This document shows, piece after piece, positions 33,919 to 41,532 of a DNA stretch of 64,000 nt (position 1 is its first letter; every line of letters starts with the position of its first letter). The DNA is from Granulicella sp. dw_53. GTDB lineage: Bacteria; Acidobacteriota; Terriglobia; Terriglobales; Acidobacteriaceae. The stretch spans positions 124,001 through 188,000 of the forward strand of contig NZ_JAAVUR010000008.1 of NCBI RefSeq assembly GCF_018449545.1. Reading direction: 5' to 3'. Under the pieces are notes generated by a model. The model did not search any database and had not been told where the DNA came from. It saw only the letters and a list, made by a program, of their open reading frames with translations. The position numbers and the translations under genes are program-made.

Positions 33919-33990
33919 CGGGGCTGAAGCCCCTCTTGCTGAAGCCCCTCTTCTTGATGGGACTTTTTCGTAGCGCTAAAGCCCTACGCT
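33919..33990 (+). repeat. Twin-palindrome dispersed element, copy 2
   Basis: GGGGCTGAAGCCCC at 33920-33933 and the imperfect GTAGCGCTAAAGCCCTAC at 33970-33987 repeat the layout of copy 1 at 31301-31359 in the same orientation. Inside it, GCTGAAGCCCCTCTT is tandemly duplicated (33923-33937 and 33938-33952). Confidence 0.75.
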
Positions 33991-34065
33991 AATCCTTAAC
34001 GGCAACAGCAAAGACAAGAACGGAGTCTGCTAACAATAGCAACTATAGAGGTTACGAAATACAGG

Positions 34066-34201
34066 GGTCCTTCACTGCGTTCAGGATGACGGCGTAAAAC
34101 AGGCAACTGCAAGTACAACTGCAAAAGCAAAAGCAAGTGCACCCGCAGGTCCTTCGACTGCGTAACTCGCAAAATGCGCGAGTTACTACGCTCAGGATGA
34201 C
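34066..34201 (+). repeat. Two TCCTTC...CAGGATGAC repeats, the second interrupted by a palindrome
   Basis: The first copy (34066-34090) reads GGTCCTTCACTGCGTT then CAGGATGAC. The second (34147-34201) begins GGTCCTTCGACTGCG and ends CTCAGGATGAC but is split by GTAACTCGC-(7 bases)-GCGAGTTAC at 34162-34186. Translated on the minus strand this sequence gives the His-Pro-Glu-Arg-Ser string well known from spurious ORFs. Confidence 0.7.
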
Positions 34202-34274
34202 AATTTTTTTTTGTAGGCTGATGACAAATTGTGTGGGCTGGCGACAAATTTGAGTGGGCTTAGGCGTTAGCGGC

Positions 34275-34324
34275 TCAGGCGTTACGTGAGCGTTTGGGAT
34301 TCAGGCGTTACGCGAGCTTGGGGG
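34275..34324 (+). repeat. Direct repeat, two ~25-base units
   Basis: TCAGGCGTTACGTGAGCG (34275) and TCAGGCGTTACGCGAGCT (34301) recur with a 26-base period, directly next to the stop of the minus-strand glycosyltransferase gene. A third partial AGGCGTTAG lies at about 34262. Confidence 0.7.
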
Positions 34325-35284
34325 TTATTCGGGTTTGGGTGGGGGGGGTGGGGTTTCGAAGTTGATGCGTTCGAACTCTACGGCGTAGGGGCGGTTTTGG
34401 ACCTGGGTGTAGATGGCTCCGATGTACTCGCCCATGACGCCGAGGAAGAGGAGTTGGAGCGAGGCGGTGAAGAAGACACCGATGAGCATGGGGGCGAGGC
34501 CGAAGCTGAAGGTATTCCAGAAGGCGAGTTTGAGGAAGAGGTAGATGCAGGCGATGAGGAAGGAGAGGATCGCTCCGCCGAATCCGGCGAAGGTGGCGAG
34601 GCGGAGGGGGACGCGGGAGTGGTTGATGATGCCGAGCATTCCCATGTCGTAGAGGGTGTACCAGTTGTTTTTGGTGATGCCGCGCTTGCGGGCGGGCTGG
34701 TCGTAGGGGATTTTTTTGTTGGGCAGGCCGATTTCGGCGATCATGCCGCGGAAGTAGGGGTAGGGGTCGCCGAAGGAGCGGACGAGGTCCATGACCTTGC
34801 GGTCGTAGAGGCCGAAGCCGGTGAAGTTCTGGAAGGTTTCGATGTTGGCGAGGCGCTCGGCGAGTTTGTAGTACTGGCGGCGAAGGAAGAAGAAGAGGGA
34901 GTTCTCTTCGCTGGAGCGCTTGATGCCGAGGACCATGGAGAAGCCGGCCTCCCACTCTTCGAGGAAGATGGGGATGAGGGCGGGTGGGTCCTGGAAGTCG
35001 GCGACGAGGGAGATGATGGCGTCGCCGCGAGCCTGGAGGAGGCCGTGCATGGGGGAGCGGATGTGGCCGAAGTTGCGGGCGTTGACGATGATCTTGACGT
35101 TGGGGTCGGAGGCGGCGAGGCGCTTGAGGATGGAGACGGTGGCGTCGGTGGAGGCGTTATCGATGAAGAGGTGCTCGTAGCGGTAACGGGCGAGGGAGGC
35201 CATGATGGTGCGGACCTGGAGGTAGAGCTCCTCGACGTTGTCCTGCTCGTTGAAGCAGGCGGTTACGATGCTTACGGATTTCAT
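34325..35284 (-). CDS. GT2 glycosyltransferase, GtrB/DPM1-like, membrane-anchored
   Basis: A 319-residue family 2 glycosyltransferase, probably loading a sugar onto a polyprenyl phosphate at the inner membrane. The catalytic domain starts SIVTACFNEQDNVEELYLQV, with LFIDNASTDATVSIL and VADFQDPPALIP as the metal-binding region. Two C-terminal membrane helices follow (FAGFGGAILSFLIACIYLF and MLIGVFFTASLQLLFLGVMG), then GEYIGAIYTQVQNRPYAV, typical of GtrB/ArnC-like enzymes. A GtrA homologue is encoded in the same locus, the usual partner. It lies last on the minus strand of the polysaccharide region. Confidence 0.88.
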   Translation of the reverse strand: MKSVSIVTACFNEQDNVEELYLQVRTIMASLARYRYEHLFIDNASTDATVSILKRLAASDPNVKIIVNARNFGHIRSPMHGLLQARGDAIISLVADFQDPPALIPIFLEEWEAGFSMVLGIKRSSEENSLFFFLRRQYYKLAERLANIETFQNFTGFGLYDRKVMDLVRSFGDPYPYFRGMIAEIGLPNKKIPYDQPARKRGITKNNWYTLYDMGMLGIINHSRVPLRLATFAGFGGAILSFLIACIYLFLKLAFWNTFSFGLAPMLIGVFFTASLQLLFLGVMGEYIGAIYTQVQNRPYAVEFERINFETPPPPPKPE

Positions 35285-35415
35285 GCTGTCGAAAGATTAG
35301 AGCATTTCGGGTGAGTGTAGTGTCCAGGATGGGAAGGCTTAACGCCGATTTACGCCGATTGCACCGATTTTATGGTGCAACCGCGGTCTGGGGTTGGAGG
35401 CTGGGAGTGTGTGGA

Positions 35416-36015
35416 TCAGACTTTGGGTCTTTCCCAGGGTTGTAGGATTTTGACGGAGGCCATGCCGGCGGCGGTGGCGGATTGGATGCCCATGTCTGTG
35501 TCTTCGAAGACGAGGCAGTCTTGGGGGGCGACGCCGAGGCGTTCGGCGGCGATGAGGAAGGGTTCGGGGTCGGGTTTGCCGCGGGTGTAGTCGCCGGCGC
35601 AGACGAGGGTGTCGAAGCGGTCGAGGATGTGGAGCGCTTCGAGCGAGGCGACGACGGAGTCGCGGGTGCTGCCGGAGACGACGGCAAAGGGGATCTGTCC
35701 GTGCGAGATGTGGATGTGTTCGAGGACTTCGGGGACGGCCTGGAGCTGGGGAAGAATGTTGAAGTAGAACTGTTCCTTGCGCCGCGCGATCTCTTCGACG
35801 GGCATGCTGAGGCCCTGTTCCTGGTTGAGGGTGGCGATGATGTCGACGACGGGCATACCGCCCCAGCGGTAGAAGACCTCTTCGGGTAGGGTGCAGTTCC
35901 AATCGCTGAGGATCTCTTTCCAGGCGGTGTAGTGGAGGGGCATGGAGTCTGCGATGGTTCCGTCGCAGTCGAACAGGTAGGCTTTGAAGGGGCCGGGAGG
36001 CAAGGTGAGCTTCAT
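35416..36015 (-). CDS. HAD-superfamily phosphatase/phosphomutase
   Basis: A 199-residue HAD hydrolase of the beta-phosphoglucomutase-like group. Motif I is AYLFDCDGTIADSMPLHY, motif II VVSGSTRDS, motif III RGKPDPEPF, and motif IV VFEDTDMGIQSA. It may dephosphorylate a sugar or cyclitol phosphate made by the neighbouring cyclase operon, but this is inference. ATG at 36015 gives the usual short N-terminus; a GTG at 36045 is in frame. It ends 131 bases before the glycosyltransferase start. Confidence 0.87.
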   Translation of the reverse strand: MKLTLPPGPFKAYLFDCDGTIADSMPLHYTAWKEILSDWNCTLPEEVFYRWGGMPVVDIIATLNQEQGLSMPVEEIARRKEQFYFNILPQLQAVPEVLEHIHISHGQIPFAVVSGSTRDSVVASLEALHILDRFDTLVCAGDYTRGKPDPEPFLIAAERLGVAPQDCLVFEDTDMGIQSATAAGMASVKILQPWERPKV

Positions 36016-36436
36016 GGTGGTTCGTGTTTCTCCTAGGTCAGCCACTGAAGCAGGTGGTGACTGCTTGCTGCTGTCTAAAGGTTAAAGCATTTTGGGGATC
36101 GGTGTTGCGTGTGGACGGTTCAACGGGCGGCTGCGGAGCTTACGGCTTTTAAGGCGTAACGGTGATCCTGGGGATAAAGGCTGATAAGAGCTGGTGGGTG
36201 TGGCTGCGGGATATTCGGTGTGGAGAGTTCATGCTGCGTTGGGTTTATGGTGGTTCGAATTTGTTAGTGGTCTGTTCTCGTGACTCTAGCTTTGTAAAAG
36301 ATCTACGTTGAAGATTTAATCTTTGGAACTTTGTGCTTGCTGCTGAGTAGAGCTGACTTATTATTTCTATTTCTACTGACTAATTCGCAATTTTTCTTAT
36401 GGGATTTTCTTTAATTGTAGCTAGCTCTTGTTTCTC
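36016..36436. other. 421-base intergenic region with a dispersed repeat, becoming AT-rich
   Basis: No gene is seen. It holds the second copy of the 40-base repeat at 36151-36190. From about 36230 the composition shifts to AT-rich, continuing through the cysteine-peptidase-like gene to about 37100, unlike the rest of the locus. Confidence 0.75.
36151..36190 (+). repeat. 40-base dispersed repeat, copy 2
   Basis: Matches 14796-14835 at 37 of 40 positions, same strand. It lies at the GC-rich edge of an AT-rich patch. Confidence 0.65.
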
Positions 36437-36970
36437 TTATGTTTCGACGTGGGTTACGTAGACGGGGAATGAAGGTTTATAACCACCGCCTATGAGTTCT
36501 TCAAGCTGCTTGCGGCGTAGGATTTCTATCGGTAGAGATTCCCAGGCGGCACATCCCCAGTTGGGATCAAACATGAGGGTTCCCCCATCCACTCCAAGCA
36601 ATAGCACCGCATGGTCCGGAGACCAGCCTGAGGGTGTTACATAACTGGCTAGCGAGTATGGCGTACAGTACCCGGCCGAGAGGCTAATGTTGCACGATAC
36701 GATGTAGAACCTCTGTTGCGAGAGGGGATAGGAGACGTAATTTCTTCCCGTCTGACGGCGGTTGACCTGGGCGGTTAATCCTTTGAGTAGAAACGTTCTC
36801 GAATGAATCCTGTTTCGTAGGATTTCGAATGCCTTCTCCAATGTCCTGGCGTTGGTAGCATGTCCGTCGAGCTCCAGGATTCGCCTGCACATTCCGTAAC
36901 AAACGCCTACGTCAATGTGCTTACTCTGGTCGTAATCGATTTTGAATTTTGGCCTAAGCGACCATCTCAT
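36437..36970 (-). CDS. Small papain-like cysteine-peptidase homologue, YopT/C58-like
   Basis: A 177-residue protein without signal peptide or membrane segment. Three spaced blocks recall the C58 (YopT) catalytic triad: GVCYGMCRRIL with Cys24, SPDHAVLLLG with His120, and LMFDPNWGCAAWE with Asp135; the FDPN-x-G motif after a strand is a strong C58 feature. C58 members are effector proteases or self-processing domains. Other papain-fold families (C39-like, acyltransferases) remain possible. The gene is in an AT-rich patch (36.2-37.1 kb) between the HAD and GtrA genes of a polysaccharide locus, which suggests transfer or a separate origin. Target and role unknown. Confidence 0.62.
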   Translation of the reverse strand: MRWSLRPKFKIDYDQSKHIDVGVCYGMCRRILELDGHATNARTLEKAFEILRNRIHSRTFLLKGLTAQVNRRQTGRNYVSYPLSQQRFYIVSCNISLSAGYCTPYSLASYVTPSGWSPDHAVLLLGVDGGTLMFDPNWGCAAWESLPIEILRRKQLEELIGGGYKPSFPVYVTHVET

Positions 36971-37107
36971 AGAACTGACCTGCCTATAGATCTAACTTCC
37001 TAATTGAGAGGTAAGAAACTATCAGCCTTACTTTTATTCCCGTTTTTTTGCGCGTTCGTTCGATAGGAGCAAACGGATTGCCGTCGTAGGAATGCTTCGT
37101 TGGAATT

Positions 37108-37614
37108 TCAGATGCGGAAGGAGAATTTCTTGTGACCGAAGTAGCTTAGGGTGGCGGTGAAGATGGTGATGAAGGCTCCGGCGAGGTAGGGGGCGGGGCG
37201 GTGGGTGAGGGCGAAGCGCAGGAAGAGGTGGGTGAGGATGGGTAGCGCGATGAGTTCGGGGAGCATGCCTACACCGTAGACGGCGAAGCAGCGGAGCCAC
37301 TCGCGGAGGTAGTTGCCGTGGGTGCGGAAGACGAAGTGTTTGTAGCAGAGGAAGGACATGGTGATGCCGATGGGCTTGGCGGAGACGGAGGCGATGACCA
37401 CGGTGAGGGGGAGGTAGTGTTTGGGTAGGAAGTGTCCGTAGAGGAGGACGAAGCCGGAGTAGAGGGCGTAGGCGAAGAGGGTGTTCCAGACGCCGACGAG
37501 GAGGTAGCGGATGACTTCGCCCGGGGGGAGAAGGCGGCGCAGGCTGGCGAAGGGACCGGTGGGGGGCGCGAGGTTCGGTTCTGGCTGGAGGACGGGAGAT
37601 GGGGCGTTTTGCAT
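37108..37614 (-). CDS. GtrA-family membrane protein
   Basis: A 168-residue protein with four hydrophobic segments (VIRYLLVGVWNTLFAYALYSG, LPLTVVIASVSAKPIGITMS, CFAVYGVGMLPELIALPIL, YLAGAFITIFTATLSYFG) and the family ends FLCYKHFVFR and GHKKFSFRI. GtrA proteins are thought to flip polyprenyl-linked sugars. It starts five bases after the epimerase stop, so it is part of the cyclase operon, and probably works with the GtrB-like enzyme encoded at 34.3-35.3 kb. Confidence 0.88.
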   Translation of the reverse strand: MQNAPSPVLQPEPNLAPPTGPFASLRRLLPPGEVIRYLLVGVWNTLFAYALYSGFVLLYGHFLPKHYLPLTVVIASVSAKPIGITMSFLCYKHFVFRTHGNYLREWLRCFAVYGVGMLPELIALPILTHLFLRFALTHRPAPYLAGAFITIFTATLSYFGHKKFSFRI

Positions 37615-37619
37615 TTGGT

Positions 37620-38666
37620 CTAGGCGCTCGTTCTAAGGGTATGCCAGGCGGCGGTGCGGCGGATGGATTCTTCCAGGGTGGTCAGCGGTTTGAGGCTCAG
37701 GGTTTGCTGGGCACGCTGGGTGGAGGGTACGTATTGGGATGGAGGTGTTTCTGCGGTGGGGGTTTTGGCGATGTGGATGGGTAGCGTGGGGTTGAGGGTT
37801 GCGGCGATGGTTTGGGCGAGGGTAGCGATGCTGATGGCTTCTTCGGATCCTACGTTGATGGCCTGCATGGAGGGGGCTTGAAAGAGGATGGTCCAGAGCC
37901 AGATGGCGAGGTCGGCGGCGTAGAGGTAGGAGCGGAGGGGAGTGCCGTCGCCTGCGATTTGGATGGGGCTGTTGTTGAGGGCGTCGCGGAGGAGGTTGCC
38001 GATGGCGAAGTGGGTGTCCAGGGGGAGGTGGGGGCCGATGAAGGCGAAGCAGCGGGCGATCTTGATCTGGAGGGAGGACTGGCGGGCGTGGAGGGCGCAC
38101 ATCTGCTCGGAGAGGCGTTTGCCCTCGGCGTAGACGCTGGCGGGGTCGAGGGGATCGGGGCCTCCGAGGAAGTCCTCAGGGATGTGGCTGAGGGTGGCGG
38201 GTTGCTTTCCGTAGACTGCGCCGGAGCTGGTGAGGAGGAGCTTGCGGGTGTTGTGGGTGGCGGCGAAGTCGAGGATGCGGGCGGTGCCGTCGAGGATGGT
38301 GGAGAGCATCTCGAGGGGCGCTTCGGCGACTTGTCTGGCGCTGGCTTCGGTGGCGGCGTGGATGATGTAGGCGAAGTCGCCTTGAGGGTGGTTGAAGGTG
38401 CGGACGTCGCCGGGGAGCAGGGTGAGGGCGTGATAGGAGGCGAGGTGGGGGCACTTGCGAGTGAAGGCGGCGGGGTCGCGGGTGAGGACGGTGAGGTGGG
38501 CGTCGAGCGCGAAGGTGCGGTTGATGTGGAGGAAGGACTCGGTGAGCCAGACGCCGAAGAAGCCGGTGCCGCCGGTGAGGAAGAGGCGCTGGCCGCGCAT
38601 CTCGTTCCAGAGGGGAGCGGTGTGGGTGGCGATGAGGGCGAGATCGTCGGCGGGAAGTGGGGGCAT
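37620..38666 (-). CDS. NAD-dependent sugar epimerase/dehydratase
   Basis: A 348-residue extended SDR. Cofactor motif GQRLFLTGGTGFFGVWLTESF, catalytic LLLTSSGAVYGKQP and YAEGKRLSEQM (Tyr-x3-Lys), and a nucleotide-sugar region with LRSYLYAADLAIWLW. The GTGFFG-x-WL form is typical of epimerases in surface-polysaccharide clusters, including those next to CDP-hexose genes. The start at 38666 is two bases after the stop of the TPP enzyme; in-frame sequence farther upstream is antisense-like and lies inside the TPP gene. It may reduce, epimerise or dehydrate the product of the upstream enzymes. Confidence 0.87.
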   Translation of the reverse strand: MPPLPADDLALIATHTAPLWNEMRGQRLFLTGGTGFFGVWLTESFLHINRTFALDAHLTVLTRDPAAFTRKCPHLASYHALTLLPGDVRTFNHPQGDFAYIIHAATEASARQVAEAPLEMLSTILDGTARILDFAATHNTRKLLLTSSGAVYGKQPATLSHIPEDFLGGPDPLDPASVYAEGKRLSEQMCALHARQSSLQIKIARCFAFIGPHLPLDTHFAIGNLLRDALNNSPIQIAGDGTPLRSYLYAADLAIWLWTILFQAPSMQAINVGSEEAISIATLAQTIAATLNPTLPIHIAKTPTAETPPSQYVPSTQRAQQTLSLKPLTTLEESIRRTAAWHTLRTSA

Positions 38667-38668
38667 GG

Positions 38669-40450
38669 TTAGTCGGGGAGGTAGCGGAAGACCTTGGCGG
38701 CGGTGGCTTCGTCGAGGTCGGGGGACATGCGGTGGAGGGGGTTCGACTCCATGGAGCCGGAGGCGGTGACGCGGGAACTGATCTTGGGGAAGTAGGTCTG
38801 GTTGGGGTCGATGTGGACGAGGAAGGCCTGGGGACCGGGGGCGTTGAATGCGGCGAGGAAGACGGGGTCCTGCTCGAAGCCGGGGCGGAGGCGTTGGACG
38901 GGGATGGAGTAGGCCGAGAAGAGGAGTTCCCAGTTGGGGATGCCGAGGCCGGTACTGGTGTCGCAGCCGATGTAGCGTCCGCCGAAGTAGTTCTTCTGGG
39001 TCATGCGGATGGAGGCGTAGCCGTTGTCGTCGAAGAGGAAGATCTTGAGGTTGAGCTGGTTGGCCTGGACGGTGCCTAGCTCTTGCAGGTTCTGGGTGAA
39101 GCCGCCGTCGCCTTCGACGAGGATGGTGCGGCGTGATGGGGCGGCGAAGGCGGCTCCGATGGCTCCGGAGAGGCCGTAGCCCATGGCGGCGAGGCCCTTG
39201 TTGGTGACGATGCGCTGGCCGGTCTTCTGGGCGAAGGTCTGCATCATGACGGTGAAGGCGCTGCCGCTGGAGCAGGGCATGACGATGTCGTCGGGCTGGG
39301 CGAGGGTGGAGAGTTTTTCGGTGAAGAGGTAGGGGTTGAGGTAGCCTTCGCCGGTCTGGTTTACAGGTTCGACGAGCGGCAGGGTGGACTTTACTGCGTG
39401 GCAGAAGGTGAGCCATTCGGTGTGGTCGCCGAGTTGTCTGGTGGTGAGGTCGCTGAGGATGGGGTTGGCGTCGGCTCGGATTGGTAGGGCGATGTTCGGG
39501 TGGCCTTTGGCTAGCTCGTTCGCGTCGCAGTCGACCTGGATGATTTCGCCAGAGGGGATGAACTGTTGCCAGTTGAAGCCACTCTGCTGGAGGGAGAGGC
39601 GGGTGCCGAGGGCGAGGAGGAGGTCGGCTTGCTGGAGGAGGATGTTGGAGTAGCGCATGCCCCAGGTGTTGGGGCGACCGAAGTAGAGGGGGTGGTCGGC
39701 TCCGAGGCGGTCGGCGGCGTTCCAGGTGAGCATGATGGGGATGCCGAGGGGGGTGAGTCGATCGTAGAGGCGGTGGGTGGTGGCGCGGTCCATGCCTGCT
39801 CCAAGGAGGATGACGGGACGTCGGGAGGTTTGCAGGCGTGCGGCGATTTCTTCTACTGCGTTTTTAGGTGTGGCGGGGAAGAGGGGTTGGAAGGGTGGGA
39901 TGGGGCTGTTGAGGGTTTCGGGGTCTACTTGCGTGCCCTGGATGTCGAGGGGGATTTCGAGGAAGATGGGGCCTTTGCGTCCGGTCTGGCCGGAGTAGGT
40001 GAGGGCGGCGAAGGTGGCGCGGTCGAGGATGGTCGCGATGAGTTGGGAGCGCTCGGTGATGGAGCTGGTGATGGCGATGCCGTCGATCTCCTGGATGCCG
40101 CGCTGGCGGACGAGGGAGCGGGAGAGATCGGAGGTTTTGACCTGGCCGCCGATGACGAGGAGCTCGCGGGATTCGAGCCAGGCTCCGGCGAGGGCGGTGA
40201 CGATGTTGGTGAGGCCGGGGCCGGCGGTGACAAGAGCGAAGGCTTTGGGGGGGCCTTCGGGGCTGAGGTGGACCTCGTTGAAGTACTCGGCGGCGATGCC
40301 CGCGGCGACCTCGTGGACGACGGGGATGCAGGTGAGGCGGTGGCTGCAGGATTCGAGCAGGTGCATGATGTTGCCGCCGGCGACGAAGAAGCAGTGGCTG
40401 TAGCCGAGGGTGACGAGCCAGTCGGCGAGTAGGTCGGAGTATTTGGTCAT
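38669..40450 (-). CDS. TPP-dependent carboligase, acetolactate-synthase-like
   Basis: A 593-residue three-domain ThDP enzyme. The catalytic Glu is Glu47 in VVHEVAAGIAAEYF; the Mg/ThDP motif is VEGDGGFTQN followed by LFDDNGYASIRMTQ near 435-465. Other typical segments are VTAGPGLTNIVTALAGAW and VIQVDCDANELAKG. The context is sugar biosynthesis with no branched-chain amino-acid genes. The known precedent is YerE, which adds a two-carbon unit from pyruvate to CDP-4-keto-3,6-dideoxyglucose to make yersiniose; rfbFGH in this locus could supply such a substrate. Its start overlaps the cyclase stop by four bases. A cyclitol-dione (IolD-like) role is another option. Confidence 0.85.
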   Translation of the reverse strand: MTKYSDLLADWLVTLGYSHCFFVAGGNIMHLLESCSHRLTCIPVVHEVAAGIAAEYFNEVHLSPEGPPKAFALVTAGPGLTNIVTALAGAWLESRELLVIGGQVKTSDLSRSLVRQRGIQEIDGIAITSSITERSQLIATILDRATFAALTYSGQTGRKGPIFLEIPLDIQGTQVDPETLNSPIPPFQPLFPATPKNAVEEIAARLQTSRRPVILLGAGMDRATTHRLYDRLTPLGIPIMLTWNAADRLGADHPLYFGRPNTWGMRYSNILLQQADLLLALGTRLSLQQSGFNWQQFIPSGEIIQVDCDANELAKGHPNIALPIRADANPILSDLTTRQLGDHTEWLTFCHAVKSTLPLVEPVNQTGEGYLNPYLFTEKLSTLAQPDDIVMPCSSGSAFTVMMQTFAQKTGQRIVTNKGLAAMGYGLSGAIGAAFAAPSRRTILVEGDGGFTQNLQELGTVQANQLNLKIFLFDDNGYASIRMTQKNYFGGRYIGCDTSTGLGIPNWELLFSAYSIPVQRLRPGFEQDPVFLAAFNAPGPQAFLVHIDPNQTYFPKISSRVTASGSMESNPLHRMSPDLDEATAAKVFRYLPD

Positions 40451-41532
40451 TCGGTATGAGTGTCTATGGTAGCCGCTATGGCTTGGCGGAGGTCGGCTTC
40501 GAGTTGCGGGGTGCGGTTGATGCGTTCGAGAGAGACGTCTCCCGAGGCGTTGAGGAGGATGAGGGTGTATTGGGTGGTGGAGTGTTTTTTGTCGGAGGCG
40601 AGGCGCTGGAGGACTTCGTCTAGGTCGAGGTCGAGGTCGCGGAGGTGGGTGGGGAGGTTGGGCAGGGTTTGGATGAGGGTGGTGAGGTGGCTTTCGAGTT
40701 GTTGGACTTTGGGTATCGAGGCTAGATTGATGCCGCGATTGCGTTGGAACGCCGAGGCGCAGAGGATGCCGAGGCCGACGGCGATTCCGTGGGGGATGGC
40801 GTAGTGGGAGGCGCCTTCGAGGGCGTGGCCGAAGGTGTGGCCGAAGTTGAGGAGGAGGCGCTCGTTGCGGTCGAACTCGTCGATCTCGATGAAGTGTTTT
40901 TTAGCGAGGAGGCTGCTGAGGGTGACCTGTTCGAGGGCGGAGGTCGGCATGTTGGGCGATGGGTTGGAGGCGAGGTAGGAGGAGAAGGATTCGGGACCGC
41001 GGCAGAAGCAGATCTTGGCGGCTTCGATGAGGCCGCTGGCGAACTGCTCGGGTGGGAGGGTTCGGGCGAGGGTGGGGTCGATGAGGATGGTCTGCGGAGG
41101 GTGGAAGGTGCCGACGAGGTTCTTGTAGGGGCCTACGTTGATGCTGGACTTGCCGCCGATGCAGGAGTCGACCATGGCGAGGACGGTGGTGGGGATGTAG
41201 GTCCAGGAGAGGCCGCGCATGTAGATGGAGGCGATGAAGGCGGAGATGTCCTGGATGACGCCGCCGCCGAGGGCTACGAGTTGGGAGTTGCGGTTTGCAC
41301 CGGCTATGCGGAGGGCTTCGATGAGGGCGGGGGAGCGGTCGAGGGACTTGGCTTGTTCGGTGGCTTCGAGGAGGATCGGTGGGTGGGCGAGGTTGGGGAG
41401 GTTGAGGCGAAAGAACTCGTCGGCGATGAGGTGGGGGGATTCGAGAGAAGCGAGGGTGGAGGCGAAGGAGTCGGCGGCGATGGTGACCTGGTAGGAGCCA
41501 GTGGAGGAGGCGACGCTAAACGATGCGGACAT
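40447..41532 (-). CDS. Dehydroquinate-synthase-like sugar phosphate cyclase
   Basis: A 361-residue member of the sugar phosphate cyclase superfamily (AroB, 2-deoxy-scyllo-inosose and epi-valiolone synthases), which close sugar phosphates into carbocycles with NAD. Seen: ALGGGVIQDISAFIASIYMRG (Asp95), VDSCIGGKSSINVGPYKNL (Asp122, Lys128, Asn132, Lys137), and candidate zinc ligands in GLIEAAKICF (Glu), NFGHTFGHALE and YAIPHGIAVGLG (His). The SCIGGKSSIN form differs from the SSVGGKTAIN of housekeeping AroB. With no shikimate genes nearby and overlaps with both an SDR and a TPP enzyme, a role in a specialised sugar or cyclitol is likelier than chorismate synthesis. Confidence 0.85.
   Translation of the reverse strand: MSASFSVASSTGSYQVTIAADSFASTLASLESPHLIADEFFRLNLPNLAHPPILLEATEQAKSLDRSPALIEALRIAGANRNSQLVALGGGVIQDISAFIASIYMRGLSWTYIPTTVLAMVDSCIGGKSSINVGPYKNLVGTFHPPQTILIDPTLARTLPPEQFASGLIEAAKICFCRGPESFSSYLASNPSPNMPTSALEQVTLSSLLAKKHFIEIDEFDRNERLLLNFGHTFGHALEGASHYAIPHGIAVGLGILCASAFQRNRGINLASIPKVQQLESHLTTLIQTLPNLPTHLRDLDLDLDEVLQRLASDKKHSTTQYTLILLNASGDVSLERINRTPQLEADLRQAIAATIDTHTE

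Larger units (their letters stand above)
33622..34324. other. 703-base noncoding region rich in repeats
   Basis: No gene is supported here. In order it contains: a C-rich stretch at 33626-33640; an element resembling one at 55791, ending in a terminator at 33765-33790; an AT-rich stretch to ~33900; a twin-palindrome element (33919-33990); short CAAAAG/CAACTG-type iterations (34003-34145); two copies of a TCCTTC...CAGGATGAC repeat, the second split by a palindrome (34066-34201); and two 25-base direct repeats (34275-34324). Confidence 0.8.

Noticed and set aside
31301-33990. rfbF-rfbH unit as a composite transposon between the twin palindromes
   Set aside because: The two copies are in direct orientation, carry no transposase gene, and copy 1 lies within the rfbF-rfbG interval; nothing indicates a mobile unit.
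33996-34247. Minus-strand 83-codon reading frame with HPERS strings
   Set aside because: It is made of dispersed TCCTTC...CAGGATGAC repeats and low-complexity Leu runs; this type of product is a well-known artefact of intergenic repeats.
34286-35314. 342-codon open frame antisense to the glycosyltransferase gene
   Set aside because: Acidic low-complexity product, no recognisable domain; the minus-strand GT2 gene is clear.
38667-39416. N-terminal extension of the epimerase to 39416
   Set aside because: The extra sequence is Arg/Pro/His-rich and lies inside the TPP enzyme gene; the true start at 38666 is two bases after the TPP stop.
40447-41532. Cyclase as the housekeeping shikimate enzyme AroB
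   Set aside because: Not fully excluded, but core motifs differ from usual AroB and all neighbours are surface-sugar genes, so the gene symbol aroB was not assigned.
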